The notes under the pieces are model-generated. The model saw nothing but the letters and a program-made list of their open reading frames with translations, was not told the DNA's origin and ran no database searches. A stretch of 64,000 nt of DNA from Ornithodoros turicata. Taxonomy: Eukaryota > Arthropoda > Arachnida > Ixodida > Argasidae. Position numbers and translations under genes: made by a program. The stretch covers positions 90,892,668 to 90,956,667 of the forward strand of contig NC_088203.1 in NCBI RefSeq assembly GCF_037126465.1. Reading direction: 5' to 3'. This document shows, piece by piece, positions 54,777-64,000 of this stretch. Every line of letters begins with the position of its first letter. The first letter of the stretch is position 1.

Positions 54777-55383
54777 TTAAGAGGCCCAAAAATGACTGAA
54801 GTTCCTTCCTGCTACGTGGTGCTGGGGCGTCGATGATGGCATGTACCTTTTCCTGGTCGGAGTGATGCCTGTAGATTGGATGTGATATCCTAAGTATTCC
54901 AGTTCAGGAACCGCAAAAAGGCATTTGCCGAAACGTGCTTTCAATCCCGCTTTACGCAAAAGTTTGGGCACTGCACACAGACGTTGATTGTGCTTTTCCT
55001 GAGCGGATCCTGTTTTTTAAAATGTCATCTAAGTAGGCTCCGACACCCACTAATCCAGTGAGTAGTGTGTCCATGTATCTCTAAAAGGTGATCGGAGCCA
55101 CGGATACACCAAAATGTAAGCAGGTGGTCCAGAAGAGTCCTTTGGGTGTGTTCAACGTAAGTAGCTCTCACTTGGGTTTGTCCACATGAAGCTGCTGGTA
55201 GGCCTGTTAAAGATCTAGCTTCGAAAATATCTTACCCCCTGGACGATATTGAGTATGTCGCCAACTGTCAGTAGTGGGTATGCAGCTTTCACCACAGCCA
55301 TATTTACAGTGCTTCGGTAATCACCACACATCCTGTTTGCGCTAGTTACAAGAGGCGTAGCCCACAGCGAAGATGAGAGAGGT
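54777..55383 (-). pseudogene. Gypsy-2 reverse transcriptase, C-terminal part
   Basis: Heavily frameshifted. Recognisable blocks: MCGDYRSTVNMAVVKAAYPL, the active site VGAYLDDIL (about 55024-55050, with both aspartates intact), LRKAGLKARFGKCLFAVPEL and EYLGYHIQSTGITPTRK. At least four stops interrupt the reading. Confidence 0.8.
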
Positions 55384-55949
55384 TAGAGAATTCCTTGCTC
55401 CTGAAACTTGCTAAGCTCTTTGTCGACATCATGTCCTAATGCTAACGGCACTGTGCGACTCTTCAGGAACTTCGGAGCAGTGTTCCACTGTACGCCAATA
55501 TATATAGGATTTCCTTCATGTCCAGTCATCTTTCCCTGAAAACCTTCATTGAACACGTCCAGCAAGGCTTGAAATACTGTTGTGGAGACTGTGTTAATCC
55601 CAGTGACTGAAATTCCCGGAGGTTCGAACCAGTCCACTCCAAGAAGGCTTATGCTGCAACGAGCTACGACGTAGACATCCAGTTCAGCCTCTGTGTGCTG
55701 TAGTTTAACGTACACTCTTGCTTTGCCTCCTACCTGTAGTGGAGTACCAGTCCACGTCCTTAGGTCAAAACTTGCGCTGTGGGGAGTAGGCCTGTCATTG
55801 TTCCAGAGGTGGTGAAATGTTTCTTCACTCATGATGGAGAATGATGCTGCAGAGTCCACCTCGAAAACACAAGGACGGTTGTCCAACATCACCTCTATGG
55901 TGTAGCGATTTGCTGCTTGTCTCGAGGTGTGTAGTGAAGGTCTGCCCAC
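55383..55949 (-). pseudogene. Gypsy-2 protease and start of reverse transcriptase
   Basis: A 188-codon frame: YTIEVMLDNRPCVFEVDSAA gives a retropepsin active site with D-S-A where D-S/T-G is usual, followed by SFSIMSEETF. LDVYVVARCSISLLGVDWF closes the protease fold. LKSRTVPLALGHDVDKELSK and FQEQGIL enter the reverse transcriptase, then a stop. The Gly-to-Ala change in the active-site loop probably impairs the protease. Confidence 0.8.
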
Positions 55950-56111
55950 GCCTCAGTCTCTGTATCTTCAATGCAGTTTGTTTGCCGGTGTTGTTGACAG
56001 TGGCGAGCGTTAACGTGATCGTGATCAGTAGTCACTGAGTAGTAGATCAGTAGTCGTGATCAGTAGTTACCAGACTGTTGCCGCTTCGTACTGATGCAAG
56101 CCTTTTCAATA

Positions 56112-57055
56112 CAGTTGAAGCTCTATATAACGAATTTGTAAATGCTGGCTCTTTGTTTCGTTAAATCGAGATATTCGTTAAATGGAACACGCCAAGTTAA
56201 ACAAAGATGGCCGCCGCACTACCAGCGCCGCGCGTACCGCAAAACGTCATTTGTCATAAAACAGGTACTAAGGTAAGAAGGGCACAAAATATCAAGCTTT
56301 ATTCATTACATAACGCTAGGTAATGCGTAATTTGTGCACAATATCGTTCTGAGCATTCATAACCTTCGTAACTCCGGATGACCTCGACTGCTTTCTCCTA
56401 CGCGATCGCGTATCGAAGTTTCTTGGTTGGTTCACTTGCACTCATAACGTCCGGAAAGAACAACCGTACACCGCCGAAAAGAACGAGAAACGGGTACATG
56501 TCACGTAAACGTCTGCGCCGATGGAACCTTGAACGGCAGCGGTATCATGCCCATTTTACCACCGTCAGCATCAGCGGCGCGAACAAAAACAAGTAATGAA
56601 AAGGCACAAAACCGCAACGTACTGTCGTCTTCATCAACACAAGCAAATTAGACTTCGCGAGATGTCAGCAATGCGTGTTTTCTTGTCCGAAAACGGGTGC
56701 GAAGAGACCCTCGCGCCGGTTTCGAAACAGCGTCGGCGCAACGATTACCGGGGGTGGAGACGCACATGTCGGCACGCTCGTGCCTACAGCACGTGACAAC
56801 CGAAGTAACCAACGAAAACTCGCGTAAGGACAACAGAGAGGGAAGGTTTCTCCTCCTTTTCTTCGTGGTGAAGGTGAAAGACACGCGCAGAAGAGCCCAG
56901 AGATTTCGTTAAATAGAGGTGACCAAACGAATGTATTTCGTTAAATCGAATGCAAAAATACATTGGCGTCTATAGGGATGCGTTCGTGCAACGGAAATTT
57001 TTCGTTAAACAGAGGATTTCGTTAAATCGACGTTCGTTATTGAGAGGTTCAACTG
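56112..57055. mobile_element. pogo/Tigger-type MITE, 944 bp
   Basis: Ends CAGTTGAAGCTCTATATAAC and the complement of the right end CAGTTGAACCTCTCAATAAC are inverted repeats, bounded by TA on both sides (56110-56111, 57056-57057). Both subterminal regions repeat TTCGTTAAAT motifs, typical of pogo/Tigger elements ('CAGT.GAACCTC...AACGAA'). No transposase is recognised. It lies inside the zinc-knuckle codons of the gypsy-2 gag. Confidence 0.85.
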
Positions 57056-57057
57056 TA

Positions 57058-57864
57058 TGTCCAATTTTCTTACAGAAGCTGCAGGTTGACTTGCGAAATC
57101 AGTAGTTCTGAGCATAGTGGTCTCCGTTACAGTGGTAACAACGGGAAGCCTGCTTGGTTCCTGTCTTTGAATTTCGTTGCTTTGTCGTCGCATGAAGTTG
57201 TTGCCTTCGGTACTATGCATGCTTGACTGTTGCTGGACTTTCGACTCCATAGCTTTTGCGATGTCAAGAGCTTTTTGAAAGGTGATACTCCGCTCTGAGA
57301 GTAATCGCTGCTGTACGCGGACGTCACGTAGCCCACAAATGAATCGATCCTGTAACATTATCTCCAGTGGAAGAGTCGTGGTTGAAGGAGTTCTGACAGT
57401 AGAAGGATCATTGTGGTTGATGCCTCTGGATCGGTTGCGCGTTACGTGACTCGCGTTGCAGCCGGTGGCGTACCAATTGTCTGCGAAGTTCCAACGTACA
57501 AGGTGCCAAAACTTGCAGTCCATGGCGAGAGCCCTCAAGGCATCCACGTATTCTGAAATGCTTTCCTGGGGTCTTTGGTCCCTCTTCTGGGGTGGGTCCC
57601 TCTTCTGGAAACGTCATCGGCCTAGCAGTTCGGACGGTCCCGTCTCGAAATGGAGATTTAATTTGTCCATAACTTAATGATAGGGTACCTGTGATGGCGA
57701 TAATGGATGTAGGAGTTCCCGAACCTTGATGTAGGTTTCTTCACCGATGAAAGTGAAAAGCAGCACACGCTTCTTTGCTGCGTCCCGTACGTCATTTGCC
57801 TCGAACAGAAATTCGAGACGTTCGCACCATGACGTCCAGTTTGAGCCGGCAGTGAATTCCCCAA
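57058..57864 (-). pseudogene. Gypsy-2 gag
   Basis: Minus strand, in several frames: NWTSWCERLEFLFEANDVRD, AAKKRVLLFTFIGEETYIKV, then DALRALAMDCKFW, LPLEIMLQDRFICGLRDVRV and QQRLLSERSITFQKALDIAK ('L.DRFV.GL....IQ..LL.E..LTF..A..IA'). The zinc-knuckle cysteines CSFCKKIGH appear just before 57057. The final Cys of that CX2CX4HX4C knuckle lies beyond the MITE at about 56095. A stretch of about 35 residues (57380-57480) does not fit the family and may be a further small insertion. Confidence 0.85.
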
Positions 57865-57886
57865 CTCTTGCTGGTTGATGCTGCTC

Positions 57887-57897
57887 CCTCGTTGCCA
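57887..57897 (-). promoter_or_regulatory. Gypsy-2 primer-binding site
   Basis: TGGCAACGAGG on the minus strand, one base after the 5' LTR. It differs from the TGGTGACCCG sites of gypsy-1 and gypsy-3, implying a different tRNA primer. Confidence 0.7.
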
Positions 57898-57898
57898 G

Positions 57899-58053
57899 TA
57901 TTAGAATGTAGATTTATTAAACTTGCAAAAGAATCCCCTAAAAACACACAACGTCAGTCCAACTGCGCGGTTCATTCCATGCAGTATGTTCCACACTTTC
58001 TCGTCTACTTCTTTCTCCTGCTCATGGCCTTAGGGCTGCCTACAACCCCAACA
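57899..58053 (-). repeat. Gypsy-2 5' LTR (155 bp)
   Basis: Collinear with 52717-52872; shared blocks include CAACGTCAGTCCAACTGCGC and CACTTTCTCGTCTACTTCTT on the plus strand. Differences are a few substitutions and single-base indels. Confidence 0.9.
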
Positions 58054-58866
58054 GCCATCATGTCGACAAACACGGCATCAAGCCACTCAAGAGAAAGGTT
58101 GATGCGAGCTCCTATGTGTCCGACGAACTTCACAGTCTCCCTTTACCTGGCCTGACTAAGATGCCGCTGCTTTCGCGGAGATCAAAAACAGGCTCTCCTG
58201 CGCCACGCTTCTTGCACACCCGAAGCCAGAAGCTCTCTCCAGCATCATGGCAGATGCTTCGAACACCGCAACTACCGCAGTTCTCCAACAGCACATTGAT
58301 GGCCAGTGGACACCGTTCGAATTCTTCTCAAAACCATTATCTCCACCAGAAACTCGCTATAGCACATTCGGATGGGAACTTCTTGCCATCTACCTTGCCA
58401 TCAAACACTTCCAGTTCTTCGTTGAAGGTAGAACGTTCTTCATGCTTACTGACCACAAGCCGCTGACCTTTGCGCTTTCGAGTAACAGTCCCGGGCGTAC
58501 ACCTCGCGAACTCTGTCAACTCGCGTTCATCGCAGGGTTCACGACGGGCACCCACGGCAAAGACAATGTCGTCGCTGATATATGGTCACGAGCTCACATC
58601 ACAGCCTTACAAGTCCCTGGCCTTCTCAGGATCGATTTCGCCGCCATGGCAGAACATCGCCAAGACCATTAGCTAGCGGAACTGCGCTCGTCATCTTCAT
58701 TGCGCTTGCAAGACCATTCCGTACCCTGTACAGACGTTAACCTTTTCTGCGATGTCTCCGCAGGTTCTCCTCGACCGTTTGTCCCATTGAGCTGCAGTCG
58801 TGAAGTTTTCGACGCTCTCCACGGGCTCTCCCACCTTGCGTTCTACCGGCAGGAGAGTCCTCCAAG
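58054..58866 (+). pseudogene. Gypsy-3 continuation: connection, RNase H and integrase start
   Basis: Begins with the duplicated GCCAT and HVDKHGIKPLKRKVDA, the reverse transcriptase segment cut at 52716. AFAEIKNRLSCATLLAHPKP leads to RNase H: MADASNTATTAVLQQHIDGQ, ETRYSTFGWELLAIYLAIKH and FFVEGRTFFMLTDHKPLTFA. After a stop, RPFVPLSCSREVFDALHGLS enters the integrase zinc-finger region and the copy is cut at about 58866, where an opposite-strand gypsy fragment begins. The integrase catalytic core and the 3' LTR are missing. Confidence 0.85.
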
Positions 58867-59226
58867 CAAAGGCAGTTGTGGCCTCACGGTGTGCAAGAAC
58901 GGCTCCGACGCCTATGGGGGATGCATCAGAAACGCTTTTTCAGGATCGTATTGGCTCAGAATCCTTGCAGAAGAAAGCAAGTCCTTACTACAACGGAATG
59001 CAACCTCTTGGCTAGGACCCCAATTCCATGACGCCTGTTCTAGCAGCTGGTACAACGGGTGAAGGACAGTTGAGAGATTGAGCAGAAACCGTAGATTAAA
59101 GTTAACCATCCCCAAGTAGCTCTGAAACGCGTTTACGTCGATAGGCGTGACTGCTTGTACGGCTTCAGTTTTCCTTGGACTCGGCCTCAGACCAGCCGCG
59201 CTTATGATGTGGCCGGAATATTCCAC
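58866..59226 (-). pseudogene. Gypsy-4 reverse transcriptase/RNase H fragment
   Basis: EYSGHIISAAGLRPSPRKTE, AVQAVTPIDVNAFQSYLGMV and NFNLRFLLNLSTVLHPLYQL are the region after the reverse transcriptase active site ('EYLGH.I...G..P...K..A', 'FLG..NYYR.F'). A one-base frameshift then gives DASPIGVGAVLAHR of the RNase H start. Its upstream half is at 59716-60240 on the same strand, so the element at 59219-59716 appears to interrupt it. Confidence 0.75.
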
Positions 59227-59295
59227 TTCAGGAGCGAAAATGTATGGAGGAGATAGTATTCCACTTCGGGAGCGAAAAAGGTATGGAGGAGATAG
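59219..59295. repeat. 38/39-bp tandem duplication
   Basis: TATTCCACTTC(A/G)GGAGCGAAAA followed by TGTATGGAGGAGATAG occurs twice (59219-59256 and 59257-59295) at the junction between the gypsy-4 fragment and the LTR. The duplicated bases include gypsy-4 coding sequence (FAPEVEY). Confidence 0.85.
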
Positions 59296-59716
59296 TATTC
59301 CTCTACACGAGTCATGACCGCTGGTGATGGAATGTAAAAGGCGGCAGATGTTCGTCGCCTCATGCTAAGATGGTGAGAAAAAAACTGACCAGCCAGCGCG
59401 GTAGCGCCTCGGAGCAGGGCCGCATCGTCGGCGTCGTCCACGGGCCGCCACATCACTCCCTCCCCCCCAGACACGGAGTGGTGCTTGCGGTTGAGAGGTT
59501 CAGGTCCGCGTCGATACTATTGAGGGAGAAATGACGGCGACTCGTGGAGAAGGGACGGCTGGGCGAGCGGCTTGTGTTCATGGCAGAGGGCACGGCGGCA
59601 ACAGCAGGATAGCGAGTGTCGACGTTCGTTGGCTATGTGATCTGCTGTGTGTCATGCTGCTGCGCCAGCGGACATTCCACGCCGTGTCAGGCTTGCTTCT
59701 TGAAGGCATGACAGAA
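59296..59716 (-). mobile_element. Gypsy-6 3' end: polyprotein tail, purine tract and LTR
   Basis: Minus strand: a decayed polyprotein tail (59456-59716), a purine tract GGGGGGGAGGGAG and an LTR starting TGATGTGGCGGCCCGTGGAC at 59455. The same tail and LTR start occur in the opposite orientation at about 62270-62692. The LTR end near 59296 is approximate. Confidence 0.6.
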
Positions 59717-60240
59717 CTAGACTGAGCTTCCTCAGGTGACCCTCGGTATTGTGTCCAGTCCCCAGAATGTCATCGCAGTACATGACAACATGATGCAGAT
59801 CTTGAACCAAATTCTCCATTTCTCTCTGAATGATAGCTGGAGCCGGAAAAATACCGCAAGGTCAACGGTTGTACTGGAACAGGCCTTTTAGAGTACTGAT
59901 TGCAACAAGTTTGCAAGATTCTTCATCCAGTTCCACTTGTAAATATGAATCTTGCTAAAATTACCACCACCAGAAAGTTTTGCAAATAGTTCCTCCATTC
60001 AGGGAATGGGGTGCCTTTCCAACTCAGTGACTGGGTTTGCATGAACTTAAAATGCATCCACCACTCTTGGTGACAGGCACTATAGGTGCAGTCGAATCAG
60101 CAGCCTGCACAGGAGAAGTAATGCCTTATCTTTGCATCAATCGCAGGCCCTCATTGACGCGATCTTGGAGCAAAAGGAACCGGCCGTGGCCTAGAAAAAC
60201 CTCGACTGACGTTTGTACAAGGGTCATTCAAGGTTGACCC
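59716..60240 (-). pseudogene. Gypsy-4 reverse transcriptase, upstream part
   Basis: On the minus strand: GITSPVQAADSTAPIVPVTK, then ELERHPIP and MEELFAKLSGGGNFSKIHIY (motif A region, with His-Ile where an Asp is expected), and LHHVVMYCDDIL with an intact D-D pair (about 59767-59802). Several stops and a frameshift. This fits directly onto the fragment at 58866-59226. Confidence 0.7.
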
Positions 60241-60249
60241 GTGACATTT

Positions 60250-61150
60250 GTTGCTTTAAATATGAAGAAAAATTCCTGAAGCAACATACGTCGTCAGTTT
60301 TCCAAAGTATTCAGCGTGTGCAACTAGACACTGCCCAGCGCATTTCGTTGAGGGTTGCTACCGTCAAATTCGCCGTGTGAGGCCGGGCATTGTCATGAAG
60401 AAGAATGACCCTTCCGGACAACACCCCAGGCCTTTTCTTGCGAATTGCGTTTCCTACAGCGCCCTTTGTCAACGTGGTATAGTATTGGGCATTAATCGTG
60501 AGCCCTTGCTCCAAGAAGTCCATATCGATGACAGCCCCCACAACCCAAAGGCAGTTCCAGTGGGCTTCCTTTTAGATGACTGCATCTTGCTTTTCCTTGG
60601 CAGCGGGGAAGCCTTATGTCGCATTCCATGCTGCTTCTTTTTGTCTCTGGTGTGAAATGATGCATCCAGGTATAATCACATGAAATGATTGATTGCAAAA
60701 ATTCGTCCCCGTCGGATTGAAACTGGTTCAACAGCTGCTCAGAAACTGCCATGCATGCCCTCTGGTCACTAGTGAGGCATCAGGGAACCCACCTTGCACA
60801 GACTTTACAGAACACTAAGTGCTCATGAATGCTTGTGTCCACGCTGCCGACATAATATTACACTGGGCTGCAATGTCCTGAACTGTTGCTTGGCGGTTCC
60901 CGAGTATGGCTTGTTCAACGCCTGTGATGTTGACTGCCGTAACAGCAGTCAGACGAACGTGATCATGTGGCTCGTTCGTCCCCACATCCCGTCCTTCGCC
61001 AAACTGTCTGCACTAGTCATACACTCTTCGCCTTGACATCGTTTGTTCCTCATACAGGGCCTGTAATCTTTGTAAAATCAAAGCTGGCTTGATGTTTTCC
61101 TTCACAGGCTTGATACCACTTGATTATGCATCGCTGTTCCACAGCTACAA
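60250..61150 (-). pseudogene. mariner transposase relic
   Basis: Minus strand, broken frames: an N-terminal [15 protein letters not shown], then MAVSEQLLNQFQSDGDEFLQ, IISCDYTWMHHFTPETKRSS (first catalytic Asp, 'GDETW.H'), VIDMDFLEQGLTINAQYYTT and GRVILLHDNARPHTANL (second catalytic Asp). The third Asp block (YSPDL..D) is missing, the sequence being cut after NEMRW. At least five frameshifts or stops. A GGGTCATTCAAGGTTGACCC sequence at 60222-60241 may be the terminal region. The enzyme would cut and paste mariner DNA; this copy is long dead. Confidence 0.8.
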
Positions 61151-62270
61151 ACACATTCCTCGAGAACGTCATCTGTGACACCTGTCACTTACACCGAGCA
61201 CGCCAAGTGCAAGACTATGACGGCAATAGATGCGCTGACGCGCCAGGGGAGAGCCCTGTACGGATTCGGTGACTAAGCAACTCGTACCCCGGATAGCCCA
61301 AACCCACAAAGTGTCTTCCTCCCTCCATGGTCTGCGGCCTATTCCAATGCCTTCTAGAGGACGTCATTAAAACGTGATTACAACGGGAGCTAACCCCTCG
61401 AGGATGCCGAATTCCATTCTAAGCAGCATCCACTTGAGTAATCACAATCCTCGCCGCCATGATAGCTACCGCTGCTGAACGTGCATTGCTTCATGTGCCG
61501 CTGACCCTATAGAAGGATTGTACTTCGTCCTCCGAAAGTTTTATTCTATTACATTTACTCACCGATTTGTCTCGAGCAAAATCTCGGTCAACCTTGAATG
61601 CGCCTTGTACATAACCCTCGTCCTCCTCCTTGATGATTGTAGAAGAGAGGTAGCAGCTCCATGAATGCAGAGAGTGATTCACGCATTGTTCTGGAACTTG
61701 GCACGGTCAGAACTCCCGGTAACCTCTTGCACTGATAATCATAGACAGCCTTGCGGTGCAGAACAGAACACGTTCCTCACATTTATACGAAATGTTCATC
61801 CCCAGCATGTTGTCCGTTCACAAGAATCGTATGACATTGAGTTTTCTATTGCATAAGGAGTATTTAATGATCAGTTGCCTTAGATGCCTAGATAGCAGGA
61901 GATATTAGGAAACCTTTGCCAAGAGCCTCTCACCAAAACAATTGCCTTGAATGGACATGCCTTCTTTATGTGTCTTGGCAGTGTAGAACATTCTAAGGAC
62001 TCTCATAGAGATGGCTTTAACACGCAGATGCATGCCACTCAGGTTACAGTGTTTGCAAAAGCTTGGCACCGACTTAAGGCCGACCCGTATATGACGTTTT
62101 CTCAACGGTTTTCCGCTGGACTCCGATAACTATAGACGCAGACCTCTTTTCGCTGACGCCTGGGCTGAGCAAATACTTGATACGAATGGCAGAAATGACG
62201 CGTCTGTCTTGACCAGCGGCTGACGGTGGCTCGTCTCCATGGCTCACGCGGATCACTGTGCTCTTATACA
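61151..62270. other. Unassigned stretch
   Basis: No gene, RNA or element end is recognised. Short frames on both strands are unremarkable. Confidence 0.35.
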
Positions 62271-62692
62271 TACCATCTGGCTGCTGCTGCTACATCCACT
62301 GCCACAATCACAAGCCATGTCCCCAGTCGTCATCCACCCATGTGTAGACCTCATTGTCCTCTCCGTAGTATCGACTCGAACCTCAACCGCATGCACGGCT
62401 CGGCATCTGTGGGGGCTGTGATGTGGCGGCCCGTGGACGACGACGACGACGACGCGCTCCCAATACCGCGCGCCAGTCAGTTCCACTTGCACCGTCCTAG
62501 CGTGAGGCCACGAACATCTGCCCTCTGGAGAACACCATCTCTACACATCTATGCGACGGTGACGCTAACAAGCGGCGAGGAACGCGCCCGAGTTCCACCT
62601 TCGAAGGAAGGCGCTGGAATCGATTGGAATATCTGCTTCGAATGGAGCTGCCAAGTGTGCGGTAGGGCACGAGGAACCGTGCTGCCAGCATG
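62271..62692 (+). mobile_element. Gypsy-6-type 3' end: polyprotein tail and LTR, opposite orientation
   Basis: Plus strand: tail reading SNLNRMHGSASVGA, similar to LNRKHHSVSGGEG at the other site, then an LTR starting TGATGTGGCGGCCCGTGGAC at 62419 with a GAC repeat (62434-62454) and the shared CGAACATCTGCC block at 62510. It diverges moderately from the LTR at 59296-59455. The right end is cut by the pogo-type relic. Confidence 0.55.
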
Positions 62693-63361
62693 TAAATCTC
62701 CCTCGTTAATATGACAATCCATTTATCAGACAATGGCCAAGATTTTTGTCACAAGTAGTATCAAACACACGCATCATCTGCTCGTTATTATGACCACGTC
62801 ATATGACCCTCAGAGTAGCCAGTAGAGCTACCAAGTACCTCTCTCAGAGGGTGACACACGTTAAAGTATGGCGTCAAGGTTTCGGTTGGCCCCTGAAGTT
62901 TTGACCCTGGGATTATACTCATATCCCTTATCGAACCATCGAAGTGCCTAAAGAGGCGGTGACCACAGGACTAGGTCACACTATGCTGCTGTCGTCACGT
63001 AAGGATGGCTGGAACGAAGCGGAAGAGGTCTCATTTGGCAGCTGGAATGACGAGCAGCGTTACTTGCACGAGGCATGCGAGGCCCTACAGGTCGCCTTGT
63101 TCGTTTTTGAGCAAAGAATGGATATTGATAACGTGTCCGCAACTGATGGTCCTATTGTACATTTAGAAAAATTAATTACTGATAATTTTCCTAGTCAGAC
63201 ATTGTTAACACTTTTCAGGAAATAAATCATCATTACGTAGGCTTTTGTTGTGCCTAGCGGTCTGTCTGGCCTGCAGATGGTGCGTTTCTCGTTAATATGA
63301 CAATTCGCGTTATGACCAAAACCTGCGGATGGCAGTGGTCATTTAATGAGGGTTCACTGTA
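62693..63361 (+). mobile_element. pogo/Tigger-like element relic
   Basis: The right end GAGGGTTCACTG-TA (63348-63361) and its extension CGTTAATATGACAATTCGCG have an imperfect inverted counterpart at CCCTCGTTAATATGACAATC (about 62700). The complement of the right end, CAGTGAACCCTCATTAAATG, resembles pogo/Tigger ends. A transposase tail lies inside. The left boundary is approximate. Confidence 0.55.
62944..63225 (+). pseudogene. pogo/Tigger transposase C-terminal relic
   Basis: A 93-codon frame ending ACEALQVALFVFEQRMDID, then VHLEKLITDNFPSQTLLTLF and RK-stop. It resembles the C-terminal tail of pogo-type transposases ('AL..L..F...Q......LE.L...L......Q..I..FF.K'). The catalytic DDE region is absent. 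Its stop lies 130 bp before the element's right end, as expected. The ATG at 62944 is only the first in-frame Met. Confidence 0.45.
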
Positions 63362-63779
63362 TATGCAAAGCGAGTGCTTGATGTTACTCTGAAGGAGACA
63401 CGTGTGTGTAGACCTTTCGTAGATGATTCAGAAGTTTGTACGTATTTTGCTACACATCCTGCAGTTAGAGTCAGTCCATTTTTCGACCATTTCGACCATC
63501 GTCCGTTTCGCACGTAATAAGTAGTACCACACATTGTTTGAATCTTAGGACTTCTGCGGGAGTTTGCTATCCTTCATTGGTGTGCCCGCCATAGAGGTTC
63601 AACCTACACCTGTGGTCACCAGCCTATTTTCAGTTTTTCTGTTTACAAGCACCGAAACCATCGTTAACACGATGTTCGACGACGACAGCACCAATCGAAG
63701 AGCAAATGAATGCACGCACTTCCGACGCGTGCGTCACAGGCGTCAACAATAGAACCCCGACGCGAAGGCTTATCATCCT
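63362..63779. other. Unassigned stretch
   Basis: No supported feature. Confidence 0.35.
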
Positions 63780-64000
63780 GGTGTGATAAATCCAAAACCA
63801 GCAGAACACATAGCATTTTGGTTGTGTGGTACTGGTTTAGTCCATGCGTCAGCCACTATCTTCTCCGTCTGGATGTACTGAAGTTCAAAAGCCTTACCCT
63901 CTATTTCATTGCTCACAGACAGGTTCAGTGCAATGTGCTTCGAACGTTGGTGGCAGACTGGATTCTCCATCAGATTGATGGCAGATTGACTGTCACAACA
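63780..64000 (-). pseudogene. Ty1/copia RNase H C-terminal fragment
   Basis: Minus strand, entering from the right edge: CDSQSAINLMENPVCHQRSK, HIALNLSVSNEIEGKAFELQ and YIQTEKIVADAWTKPVPHNQ. This matches the end of copia RNase H ('CD...A..L..NP..H.RSKHI', 'Y..TE...AD..TKPL'). The reading frame is intact for the 70 or so residues visible. The rest of the element lies beyond the window. Confidence 0.8.

Larger units (their letters stand above)
52717..58053 (-). mobile_element. Gypsy-2: Ty3/gypsy LTR retrotransposon, 5,337 bp
   Basis: Minus strand, complete structure: 5' LTR 57899-58053, primer-binding site TGGCAACGAGG, gag, protease, reverse transcriptase, RNase H, integrase, purine tract and 3' LTR 52717-52872. 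The 5-bp duplication GCCAT (52712-52716 and 58054-58058) marks its insertion into the reverse transcriptase of gypsy-3. It is itself interrupted by a 944-bp pogo-type MITE (56112-57055). It belongs to a different clade from gypsy-1 and gypsy-3 (different gag, protease and primer site). Confidence 0.93.

Overview
The window looks like eukaryotic intergenic DNA from an arthropod, most plausibly a chelicerate such as a tick. It holds many decayed BEL/Pao, Ty3/gypsy, copia, LINE, mariner, pogo, hAT-like and Maverick-like elements, intron-type splice signals, microsatellites, and no bacterial gene layout. The taxon is inferred from element content and general resemblance, not proven. No complete host gene is visible. 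The only host-gene candidate is a two-exon minus-strand gene for a small secreted basic protein (exons 18653-18728 and 18009-18214).

Layout. 1-10.9 kb: a 36-bp minisatellite, a mariner relic, two inverted copies of a ~0.9 kb nonautonomous hAT-type element with perfect 8-bp target duplications, a 177-bp hAT-type MITE and a 766-bp terminal-inverted-repeat element. 10.98-14.3 kb: a strong 30-bp-arm hairpin, then a truncated BEL/Pao retrotransposon (gag, zinc knuckles, protease, reverse transcriptase with YVDD). 14.7-15.25 kb: C-terminal part of a LINE reverse transcriptase. 18.0-18.7 kb: the secreted-protein candidate. 19.1-24.9 kb: a satellite of about 82 monomers of 71 bp with higher-order structure (8 x 71 = 568 bp repeated three times). 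Nearly every monomer carries GGGAATTTCC or a close variant, a Rel/NF-kB-type motif. 25.2-27.0 kb: MITEs and a gypsy integrase scrap.

28.1-32.1 kb: minus-strand remains of a Maverick/Polinton-like family-B DNA polymerase, split by a 1,687-bp hAT-like element (TSD GTATACAC) and by a 368-bp element with palindromic ends. A fragment resembling another Maverick gene lies upstream of it. 33.6-44.5 kb: three copies of a ~1.1 kb inverted-terminal-repeat family (33626-34829, 38094-39137, 43403-44503) among unassigned DNA, plus gypsy gag, protease and integrase fragments.

44.6-60.2 kb is a nest of retrotransposons. A BEL/Pao gag is split by a 4,064-bp gypsy element (131-bp LTRs, TSD CTAG). A second gypsy (plus strand) is split by a 5,337-bp gypsy (155/156-bp LTRs, TSD GCCAT). 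That last element is itself hit by a 944-bp pogo/Tigger-type MITE (TSD TA) inside its gag zinc knuckle. The order of insertion can be read directly. 58.9-64 kb: more gypsy fragments, two related LTRs in opposite orientation, a decayed mariner, a pogo relic and a copia RNase H fragment running off the right edge. All recognised transposon genes look dead (frameshifts, stops, lost catalytic residues), so the region is best read as a graveyard of selfish DNA next to one possible host gene and an unusual motif-rich satellite.
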